This document shows positions 22,653 through 32,978 of a DNA stretch of 64,000 nt, in pieces. This DNA comes from Hydnum rufescens UP504. Taxonomy: Eukaryota > Basidiomycota > Agaricomycetes > Cantharellales > Hydnaceae. The position numbers and the translations under genes are program-made. The notes under the pieces are model-generated. The model ran no database searches and was not told the origin of the DNA. It worked only from the letters and a program-made list of their open reading frames with translations. Within the stretch, counting starts at the first letter, position 1; each line of letters starts with the position of its first letter. The stretch is taken from NCBI GenBank assembly GCA_014904985.1, contig MU129092.1, positions 1-64,000 of the forward strand. The letters run 5' to 3'.

Positions 22653-25600
22653 TTAGCGGAGCTCTTCGTCCTCCACAAAAACAAACTCAGTCGAGATCTC
22701 GTGTCGCAGTATAGGCCTGGGAGATGTCCAAGCCTCAGACAAAGTGGTCGCAACAGAGGCGGGTGAACCCGGAGGCGACGATGTGAGCGATAACACTGAG
22801 GCCTCCCGTTCCGGATGTGGCACAGGCAAACCAGCAGGCATATCCGCGCGATCCGTCTCTTCAGGTGCTGACCCAGGCATCATGACGATCGACGATGAAG
22901 ACATTGATTTGTCCGAGGTCGGGGTGTCAACTTGGATGCTGGAACAATGATGGGGACTTTCAGTTTCGTCCCACAGAAGAGGAAAGGACAAAGTAGTACG
23001 CACTCGCAAAAAAGCTTGTCACCGAACACTCGACCATTCCCATCAGTCAGGCGCCACTGGCTTTGATACTCTCCAGATACTTCTGGAGCTTTCATGTGAT
23101 GGGCGTGCACTTCAACCTCTCCACCAGGCTCAACACAACCAACAGGGTATACCGAAGGAGCATTCAGACCGGCACCCAGACGAAGACCACCAACAAATTC
23201 AAGCTCGGTAGTCTCGGGCCACGCGGTCTTACCCGAGTTGCGAACTACCCACGTCTGGACGAACTCTGCGCCCGCAGGGAACGTGTGCCCATCTGGGGCA
23301 TTGCAGTCAGGCATAAAGGTCGCCTCGAGGACAAGCGCGTTTGTGGGCTGCGAGATTTCGGAAGCCGAAAGCTCAGCGGGGCTGGCTGCAGCAGGTGATA
23401 CCCCCCCGAAAGAGTTGCCTTGCAGTGTCATCGAAGGGACACTCGCAAACTGAATCAGCCCCGGTCCTCCATCCATGGAGACTTCCATGGCCGAGGCGAC
23501 AAGCCCGCGTGGCTCATCCGTAGGCACACGGGGGAAGTAATTCTCTCCGATGTCATCAGGATGCGTTGCGCGAGGAAGAATTACTTCCACCTGCGGGGTC
23601 GCGGAGAGGCAGGGGATTGGACTAACTGAGACCACAGGTGGAGGGACAGCCGACGGGGGAGGTACGGGAAGAGACCCTTCAACCTTAGACTGGAGACGGG
23701 TTTGCTCCACAAAACCGAAAACGGCCTCATAGCTCAATGGGTCTCGCACGTAATCATGTTTAAATTTGACAAGGGGGTGAGAAGCAGGGTGCGACGGAAT
23801 TGGGAGGGCCTCGCAATGCTGGCATAGATCGACGTCTGGACACTCCGGATGAAGACACTATAGGAACGGTCGTGTCAGTTTGGTCTATGGGTCGCAAGCC
23901 TAATTGCGAGGCCAACCTTAAAGCGGATTCCGATAATATGGTTATGGCATATATCACAAACAGCGGGGTGGACTGTGGTGAATTGTTCCATTGGGGGCGT
24001 CACAATGTCTTCAGGCTTCGACACTTTAACGAACGCATGATGGGGATGTTGTTCCGGGGTGATGCTAAGTTGCCCACATTGAGTCAATACTCCACTGAAC
24101 AGACTAAGTAGCGAAGACACTCACGTGAAGCAGGACGAACAAGTATCAAAGTCTGTAACCGTCAGATGTTATCATGATATGATCAAATGGAATAGATAGG
24201 GACTAATTCACCAGGACAGCCGACACACTTGTACCTATTGCCAAGAATTCTCGAATCGCACATATTGCACCTGGCGGCGTGGGCGAAAGGACCAGTGGCC
24301 ATTGCAACGCGGGTAGGCAGAGGGCTCACAGGAACTGACGGAGGTGATTCTGTTTCCGTTGCAGATGCAGGGCCAAGCGAAGACTCTAGCACACGGTGGA
24401 CGATGACAGTACCAGGTGTGCCAAGCCTCGCAAAGTTGTGCGAATCATCGTGAGCTTCGTACCGACGAGTGTTCATGCAAGGGTCGCACATGTCATAATC
24501 CGCACAGTCCAAGCACTTGTGACGAACACCGATAATACGCTTGTCGCATACATCGCAAATACTATCGTGCACAGCAGCAGCGTTATCCTTTTCATCACTG
24601 GGTTGCTCCTCCAGGTCCTCTTGGGTACCGTGATCATATACGCGATGCACGACCACGCGCGTTGGTTTTGGGATCTTGACAAATGTGTGCATACCGTGGT
24701 GCATGTGGCGCAGATACGAATGGCAATCATTGCACATATCATAATCAGGGCAATCGAGGCATTTATGGCGGATACCACAGATGCCGAGGCCACACACGTC
24801 ACAAAACGCAGGGTGTACGGACAAAGCAAGAGAGTTCGAATCAATTGCTGTCGACGTCGAAACAGGAGGAGAAGAGGGCGGGGAGACATCGACAAGAGGA
24901 CGGCTAGTCACGCTAACTCCGTTTTTGACATTGGAAGCAACAGGCAAATCAGCTGGGTTGCAGTACATATTAAACTTGTGTTCAAGCCGATGGGCTCCAC
25001 GATAGTTGGTGTAACAGGGCGAACACTTGGGTCACAGCCTTAGTCGGTGTACAAGCAGTGAAGAGGAACAGGTGCATACCATATCGTAATCGGGGCACTC
25101 GGAGCATTTGTGGCGAACACCGTGGATGGTGTCACCACAGACATCACAAGTGGCATGGTGGACGATAGTTGATTCGGGGCCATTCTGAGGTGCGGAGGTA
25201 GGGGCCACATCTATGTTGGCCTTGTGATCGGGAGGCATTTCGGTGAAGTAATGATACACGTTATGCTTTGCTTTGGCATCTCGCTCCTTCACGCATCGGT
25301 GGCACTGAAAGTAGAAGGTAAGAGGGCACCAGCAGCAGAAATAATTCTAGAGGCTTACGAGATCATAGTTGGCACAATTGGCACACTATAAAGCACGAAG
25401 AAAGGCTAGTAAGGAAACAATAAAAGCCATAATCTCATACCACCATACCTTGTACCTTGTACCTTTGACGAGTTCACTGCAGGAATCGCACCAAACTACT
25501 GGAGGCGCGCCAATTATGGTAACATTAGGGATTGAGTCCTTAAGTTTTTCAGCGTCAAAGGCATCCACTTGATCGCGCTCAGGAGTTGGATGGACGGGTT

Positions 25601-26393
25601 TCTCGGGCGTTGGAGACGAAGCACGCAATAAAACTCCAGCGTCGGTGATACCATGTTTAGCAAGAGTGTCATTCAATTGGGTAACGAATGACGACAACAT
25701 GCTGTGGATTTCTTCTTTGGGCGTCGAAGCGGGAGAACCGGTCGAGGTGATTGGTGGTGGACGGTTCACTGCCACACGAGGAAGGGTAGGCAAAGCTCGG
25801 GACCCGGTGCGGCCCAAACCACGCGATCTGTGGGGCACAGCCCACCGGGGAACATAGTTATGGCCCACATTGAAGGCGCCTTGGGCATGTGCGGCCCAGT
25901 GAGGCGTACGTGGAACGTCATCGACATCATCTTTCGAGCGAAACCACCAAGGCTTGGGTGGAACTGGTGGTTCCTGCGAAGTGTCTTCGTCATCAATATC
26001 CATAGGACCTTGGGACGGTGAGCGACGATTCCATGAACTAGGTTCCTTGCGAGGCTTGATGTCACAGACAGTGAATCGAAGGAAACCATTACGCCAGTCT
26101 TGGGTTAAGAACGGGGAGACATGGTCCTTATATTGGGCGCCAGATCTAACCTCAGAGGCTATCCGGAGGCGGGTGGAGTCACCTGGGGTATTGGCGCTCA
26201 GCGTGAGGTTGGATAGATAGTACTGGTCCACACGAAAGACTTTGCACAGCTGAGGAATGCATCAGGACCATGAAGATCGATCAGTGTTTCAAGGCAAGCT
26301 TACCTGGTTGTGGAGGTCGTCCCAAGATGGGAACGTAGGAAATGTTAGCCGGCGGGTAATACCTGCGTACTCTGCTTTGACGGTGAATGTCAT
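22653..26393 (-). CDS. NBR1-like selective autophagy receptor with six ZZ zinc fingers
   Basis: Exon 1 (26393-26304) starts MTFTVKAEYAGITRRLTF, a PB1-type N-terminus. A proline/serine linker follows, then six ZZ-type modules in order: VWCDSCSELVKGTRYK (about 25500, completed by CANCANYDL), CDVCGDTIHGVRHKCSEC (about 25150), CDVCGLGICGIRHKCLDC (about 24790), CDVCDKRIIGVRHKCLDC (about 24550), CNMCDSRILGNRYKC (about 24260) and CDICHNHIIGIRFK plus CPDVDLCQHC (23800-23990). After these comes the NBR1 four-tryptophan Ig-like domain (FVQTWVVRNSGKTAWPE, SGEYQSQWRLTDGNGRVFGD). The C-terminus is Ser/acidic and ends EFVFVEDEELR, a candidate Atg8-interacting motif. NBR1 proteins carry cargo to Atg8 or, in yeast, to ESCRT vesicles. 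Exon limits in the ZZ region are approximate. Confidence 0.87.
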
Positions 26394-27004
26394 GATGCCT
26401 ACTGGTCGAGAGGTGGGTCGCAGCTGGGGGGAAACAATTCTACTGCGTCTGCTACACCGTCTAGCGCGGATGGTGACTGCGGGTAAGCACACGCAATCGT
26501 TGCTCGCACGTGAGCCGGCAGTAACCGCCCAACTACCACTCATTTGTAAAAACTCGCATTCTCTTTCCTGAGTTACCGCATTGATAGGGAATTCTGATTT
26601 CGTAGACGATCGGCCCCTAGGATTTTCCTGGAGGATTGGAATTGGTTCTTGTGACCTGTCCCACCAAAGGTACCGGTTGACCTATTCCATATACAGCCTA
26701 TATGAGAATCCATCAACTACCCTCAGATATAATCCACGCTATATGCATTTGGGAGAAAGAAAATAAACAAACTATTTATGCTCCGATTGGCGAAGTGTTC
26801 TCGCCTTGTGACCCATTGACCCCGCCACCAGTTCCGTAGTCATTCACCACCTGCTTGAAGGCAAGCCGTCTCGTTTGCATCGTCTTCTCCCTCATGGACC
26901 ATCTCCCGTGAAGTCCGCGCCGTGGGATCGCCGACGTATGCTTTTCGCGGCTCATCTTCATGGGGTAAGAGGCTAGAACCAGATCATCCTGTATCCCCAA
27001 ATCA
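26394..27004. other. Intergenic gap upstream of the NBR1-like gene
   Basis: This is about 600 nt between the NBR1-like start and the TPR remnant. It should include the NBR1 promoter. No gene is supported. Confidence 0.4.
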
Positions 27005-27650
27005 TCAAGACATGTCATATGGTCCCGCCGTTATTTCTATCCCTGGACGCGGGCCCTCAAAGCAGTTGAGGAGGTCGTGAGAATTTGCCGCCTGCTTCCC
27101 CCACCTCACCCATTTTCCCATCAGCCTTTCTGGCTCTGAATTTGGCCGTGACGAAGAGCTCAAGGCAATTGAGGATCTCGCATGTTCTCTCCGCAACCTC
27201 TCCATCTATCTTTTGGCATTTGGCCACCGTGTGGAGGCGCTCAACGCAGTTGACGCTGTGAGCATAGTCACTAGCAGCGGATTGGCCCCCTCCTGCATCT
27301 CACTTGGCTTTTGGCAATCTCTCCACCTATCTTGGCCACTTTGAAGAAGTGCTCAAGGCCATTGAGGAGGCCGTGGACATTCATCACCTGGTAGTAACAG
27401 ATCCACCGGCTGTGGGTGCCATGGGTCTTAGTTCTTCTCTTTGCAACCTCGCCATTTGTAAGTGCTGAAAACGATTGACAAGCCGTGAGTATTTCTCATC
27501 ATTTACTAGAAGACAGCCCTCCAGCCAGATCTCGGTCACTCTCTTGACAGCCTCTCCGTTCATCTTTTGGAGTTTGACCACCGTGAGGAAGCTCTCTGAG
27601 AGAGCGATCGTGAGAAGGCCGTGAGAATCCACCACGCACTTGAAGGTAAG
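27005..27650 (+). pseudogene. Degenerate tetratricopeptide-repeat (TPR) array
   Basis: Scattered over the three + frames are TPR-like pieces: ALKAVEEVVRICRLL (about 27055), ELKAIEDLACSLRNLS (about 27150), FGHRVEALNAV (about 27222), HFEEVLKAIEEAVDIHHLV (about 27340) and EKAVRIHHALE (about 27616). They match the helix pairs of the kinesin-light-chain-like TPR arrays (NLS-x-GR-EEAL-AIEEAV-I-R) that are abundant in some Agaricomycetes, often behind NACHT or NB-ARC domains. Frame changes and stops separate every piece, and no domain precedes them. This is a decayed fragment of a larger gene. Confidence 0.6.
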
Positions 27651-27900
27651 TGAGGATACCATCAGCATTTATTGTACCACCTGCTGGCAGTGGATTAGAG
27701 TTGACCCGGTGTCGTTTCTTCGTGTATCAATGTATATAACAAACTGCACCTTTTGTACAAATATCGCACTTCCAAAAATGCTCTTTCAAGGAACGCCAGA
27801 TGCCATCGCCGCAGTCGGCCCTCCCAAATGACAAAGCGCAGTTCAAAACAAAGCTCTTCGGCAGAACCCGACCCTCAATCGCCCCAAGAAATTGTGTATC

Positions 27901-27903
27901 ATG
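27901..27903 (+). other. Start codon alone in a 3-nt coding exon (myosin)
   Basis: The conserved N-terminus APSKKAGKK has no ATG directly before it: the bases read gatag, a good 3' splice site. The nearest upstream ATG followed by a usable donor is ATG|gttcgc at 27901, giving a 55-nt intron of ordinary size. Fungal genes with an intron directly after the initiator are known, but this one needs transcript support. Confidence 0.55.
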
Positions 27904-30900
27904 GTTCGCATTCGATCGTTATTCCATTGAAGATGGTGGAATCTTATGACCTCGATAGGCGCCATCGAAGAAGGCTGGGAAGAAGGCGACCACGCCTGCT
28001 CCGAAAAAGGGCGCAACTGGCGCCGGGAACTTTGCCAAAGTACGCATTCTTTCCGCTGTTTTTGGGCAAGCACTCAACTGTGCATCGACGTCTCCAAGGC
28101 CGACTGGAAGGAAGGCTTCAAGAAGAAGCAAGCAGGGGTTACGGACATGACATTGCTTTCAACTATCAGTAACGAGGCAATCAATGAGAATCTCCAGAAG
28201 CGATGGACCAACGGCGAGATTTACACGTATATTGGATCGGTCCTAATATCTGTCAATCCCTTTCGCGGCTAGTAGTCACTCGTCTCTTCTCTCATTCATC
28301 GTATACTTATTTCATGAGTAGATCTTGGAATCTACACGGAGGCCATATTAAACACATACCGTGGGAAGAATCGGCTGGAAGTCCCACCCCATGTCTTCAG
28401 CATTGCTGAATCCGCATACTACAACATGCAAGCTTACAAGGAGAACCAATGCGTTATCATCTCAGGGGAATCTGGTGCAGGCAAGACCGAAGCCGCGAAG
28501 CGCATTATGCAATACATCGCCGCTGTTTCTGGAGGTCAAGACAGTAGCATCAAAGAAATAAAGGACATGGTTCTCGCCACTAACCCCCTACTCGAAAGCT
28601 TTGGCTGCGCCAAGACTCTGAGAAACAACAATTCTTCCCGCCACGTGGGTTTGCCTGATCTACCTATCCTTCATTTGAATCTTACATTCCGCGTTGTAGG
28701 GCAAATACTTGGAGATCATGTTTAATGATAACGGAGAGCCTGTTGGCGCCCAAATTACCAACTATCTCCTGGAGAAAGGCCGGGTCGTCGGGCAACTAGA
28801 TAACGAACGAGATTTCCACATTTTTTATCAATTTACTAAGGGTGCCTCGGATGCTCACCGGGGTACGTCTCACTGGACTCAGTCTTTCAGTACATCTCAC
28901 GGAGCACTTTTACAGAGATGTTTGGTCTCCAAGGGCCCGAATCATATGCATATACTAGTCGAAGCAATTGTTTAGAGGTACAGGGTATTGATGACGTAGC
29001 CGATTTCAACGAAACTTTGGTGCGAGGGAGAATTACCCTTAAATCTAATATCCTTCTGATTATTGTTTATTTGCAGAAAGCCATGAATATCATTGGCCTG
29101 TCACAACAGGAACAAACTGAGATTCTCCGTATGCTGGCGATCATCTTGTGGCTTGGCAATGTCCAATTTAGCGAGCTCGAGGATGGTAATGCTCGAGTCG
29201 ACGACACAGGGGTGACCGACTTCGTTGCCTATTTGATGGAGGCAGATGGAGCTCAGGTTGCGAAGGTCATGACCAGTAAAGTCGTGGAAACCCAGAGAGG
29301 CGGGCGGCGGGGTGTGTCTTATCTGGAATTTCTTCCAATCTTACTGCTCACTCTTTGTCAGGATCGATATATGACGTCCCCTGAATCCGGCGCAAGCGGC
29401 TGCCGGTCGAGACGCTCTTTCCAAGGCGATCTACAACAATTTGTTCGAATGGATCGTTTCACGGATCAATGTTTCGATGGCCCCTCGCGCGGCTCATAGT
29501 CGTCTTATCGGGGTGCTTGATATCTACGGTTTCGAAATCTTCCAAAACAATTCTTTCGAACAACTCTGCATCAATTATGTTAACGAGAAGCTCCAACAAA
29601 TCTTCATCGAGCTCACCCTCAAGACTGAACAAGAGGAGTATGTCCGCGAGAAGATCAAGTGGACACCAATCAACTACTTTAACAACAAAATTGTGTGCGA
29701 CTTGATTGAAGAAAGGCGACCGCCTGGAATTTTTGCGGCCCTCAACGATGCGTGCGCGACCGCACATGCGGATCCAGCTGCTGCCGACAGTAGTTTCGTT
29801 CAACGGCTTTCCGCTTTATCCTCCCACGCACATTTTGAGCCTCGAGGGGAGAAATTCGTGGTCAAGCATTACGCAGGAGATGTGACGTACGATATCCCAG
29901 GGATGACGGATAAGAACAAGGACGCTCTGATCAAGGACTTACTGGACCTCGTCGCCACTTGTGGTAACCCGTTCTTGGCCTCACTATTTAGCGAACGGCC
30001 TGATCCGAACAGCAAGAAGAGGCCACCTACGGCAGGCGACAAGATAAAGGTTTGTCATTCTCTCTGGGTCCTGAATGGCTCGCTAATCTCATTGTGACCA
30101 TATGTCTAAATTAGGGTTCCGCTGGCGCATTAGTCGAGAATCTCATGCGAGCACAACCGGCGTATATCCGCACTATCAAGTCTAATCAAAACAGGAGTCC
30201 GACAGAGTATGACAGCAAGGCCATCCTTCATCAGATCAAATACCTTGGTCTTCAGGAAAACATCCGAGTGCGTCGTGCCGGATTCGCGTACCGAAACACA
30301 TTCGAAAAAATGATAGAAAGGCAGGTCGAAGTGTTAATGGGATCTGCTCATCACGTTGATTATACTCTGTGGACGATCAGATTTTACTTGCTCTCGTCTG
30401 AGACTTCTTACGCCGGAGAGTACATCTGGCAAGGAGACGCTCGATCTGGTTGTGAGCGTATACTGAAGGATACCGGGATTGCGAAGGAAGAATGGCAAAT
30501 GGGGGTCACCAAAGCTTTCATCAAGAACCCTGAAACGGTAAAGTTTGTGGCATTTCTCGGCTTCCTTTAGAGCTGATGGTCCTCGTCAGCTATTTGCTCT
30601 GGAAACGATGCGTGATCGATATTGGCATAACATGGCAGCTCGAATTCAGCGGGCCTGGCGAAATTACCAACGATATCGCAATGAATCTGCTACACGAATC
30701 CAGCGGTTCTGGAGGAACAACAAGGAAGGTATCGAGTACGCAAAAATCCGTGATCGCGGGCATGAGCTGCTCGGTGGCCGTAAAGAGCGGCGAAGGTTCA
30801 GTTTGCTCAGCTATCGTCGCTTTATGGGCGACTACTTAGAGGTTGGTAGCCGTAATGCATTAGGGGAGCTGATCCATGGTGTCTGTAATATTGGGGGTAT

Positions 30901-32704
30901 GGTATGTTTTGGTTGTTTTTTCTACGTGGAGGCTGATTCCTCCTCGTAGCCGAGCCTGTTGCTTTCAGTTCTCGTATTCAATTACTTGTATCAAAACAAT
31001 TTCGGTCTAGTAAACCCTCGCCACGATACCTGGTTTTGGTGAGTTCCCAGTCATCACTGTATATCTCACTTCAGCCCCAAACTCTTCAGAATTTATTAGA
31101 CGGAAAAAGCGGTATACATTGTCAGCAATACAGTCAGGGATGGCCAGACCACGCTTTTCCTTGAACGCAAAATTACATTAATTACTATCCGAGGATTCGC
31201 AATGTCAAATCTCCGAGATGATTGGGTTGTGCGTGTCTGACCTTCATCTTTTATCGCCCATACCTGACGCATCCTTGCCTAATCTCGAACTCAGGCCCTG
31301 AACCTTACGTCTTCTGAAGAAGGAGATCCGGTCTTCAGTTGTTATTTCAAGACCGAACTTCTTACTTGGCTATCGGAACTCACGCGGGAGCCATTAATGT
31401 CACTATAGGGCCAACGTGCGTTCCATTCTTGTGAAATACAAATCCCGACTACTTATTGTGGAGTGCGTCGGGTTCTAGGATCGAATACGCAAAAAAGAAA
31501 GATAAGAAACAGCTGATCAAATTCACCAAGGACGAAACCATCCTTAAGAACGATGTCTACAAGAGTCATGTCGTTTCCGTCCAGTCTGGAGAGCCCCCTG
31601 GAAGTCTCTCTCGACCGCCGGCCAAAAGAAAAGCCGGCCAGGTCCGGCCGATCACGAAGGGAAAGCTTCTTCGCAAAGGAGGACCCTCAACAGATGTAGG
31701 CATATGTTTGAGTAGCACTATTGCGCTGAGCACTGATCATGCTCTCATGACAAGTCGCGGTCTGCTCCCAAGCCGAAGGCGCAGCCGTTGCCTGGCAGCA
31801 GTGCAAATGTTAGACCAATTGGAGGAGGTCCCAGCACTACTACTCCTGCTCGACAATCTGTTCCCCCTCCACCACCCCCTCCTGCTGCCGAGCCGGATGT
31901 GCCTCTGTACAAAGCACTGTTTGACTTTGTCGGTCAAGAGGGCGAAATGTCTCTGAAGAAGGACGAACTTGTCGAAGTTGTAGAGAAGGATGATAACGGT
32001 TCGGTTGCCTGATTTATGGACGTCGCCATGAACTAACTAACTAATCTTCACCCAGGCTGGTGGCTGGTTTCGAAAGAGAGTCAAGAAGGCTGGGCACCAT
32101 CCAACTACCTTGAACTGGTTCCGCCAAAACCCAAACCTGCCCCTCGATCCCCACCCACTACCGCACGGCGCCCACCTCCAGGGACGCCAGCATCCACTGT
32201 CTCTGCGATCTCCAAACCCGCTGTCAAATCTATAGTGTCGGTAACGTCAGTGACGGCGGACGTGAACGCCCGGCCTGTCTCTGTTTTCCCTGGAATGGCG
32301 AGTGGAAATGGGTCCGCTACGCCCTGGAAGAAGGCAGGTGCACCAACGACATCTCCTTCAGGTCGGCAGTCACCGGCGGCAGCTGGCTCTGGCAGAGCTA
32401 CTCCGCCTGCCCTGGCACCGAAGCCGAAGCCACCGAGTGTGGCTGCTAAGCCCGTCGTATCAAAAGCCCCTCCTGCGCCCGGTGGCAGAGCCGCGGTTCC
32501 TGGTCGACTCAGTGGAAGTGTGACCCCGAGTGCGCCTCCACGGCCTGCTGCGGGCGGTGCCAAGGTTGGAGGGGGGGTTGGGCAAATGGACCTAGCTGCA
32601 GCAGTGAGTACTTCTCCCCTCCTTCTTTTGTCTTTTTGTGTAGCCTTGGGTTCTGACTGTGCTCTAAATAGCTCGCAAGGAGGGCGCAGCGATCAGAGGA
32701 ATGA
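27901..32704 (+). CDS. myo1: Class I myosin (myosin-1), with a one-base frameshift in the motor
   Basis: Actin motor of cortical patches, endocytosis and hyphal growth. The start is inferred as an ATG at 27901 alone in its exon; a 55-nt intron follows and exon 2 (27959) reads APSKKAGKK, the family N-terminus. Domains: Walker A GESGAGKT (about 28465), [12 protein letters not shown] switch 1 region, DIYGFEIF relay region (about 29520), converter, IQ motifs ([20 protein letters not shown]), TH1 tail (to about 31690), proline-rich linker with PPPPPPP, SH3 ([10 protein letters not shown] to [11 protein letters not shown]) and a Pro/Ala tail. The last exon (32672-32704) ends RRAQRSEE. Introns include one GC-AG (30321-30380). 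At 29376-29384 one base is missing in a C run (expected …DVPLNP), producing TGA. The strongly acidic DDW-type end of many fungal homologues is not seen. Confidence 0.9.
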
Positions 32705-32978
32705 ATCTGTTTCATCGATGGCAGTATATTGGGCTGTGCTTAGACCAATTTGTAGCCGACGCAAGGATATAATCCGCGTAATGAAGTCAGCAGTGTAACA
32801 TTGTAGGATAGAGCGAGAGAAAGAGAGTCTATGACAGAAAGTGTGAAGCAGTGATCATGAAGTACGAAAATAAATGAATGGATAGAATCAAGAAATGCAT
32901 GTCTCAAAATGAACTTGTATAGGGACTCCTCTGTTCCAAATGGTACCTTGGTCGATACGGATATCCAAGCATTTGTCT

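Noticed and set aside
24396..25043. Long + strand frame (215 codons) across the ZZ-finger region
   Set aside because: It is the reverse complement of the cysteine-rich ZZ exons; it has no family features and the minus strand clearly codes.
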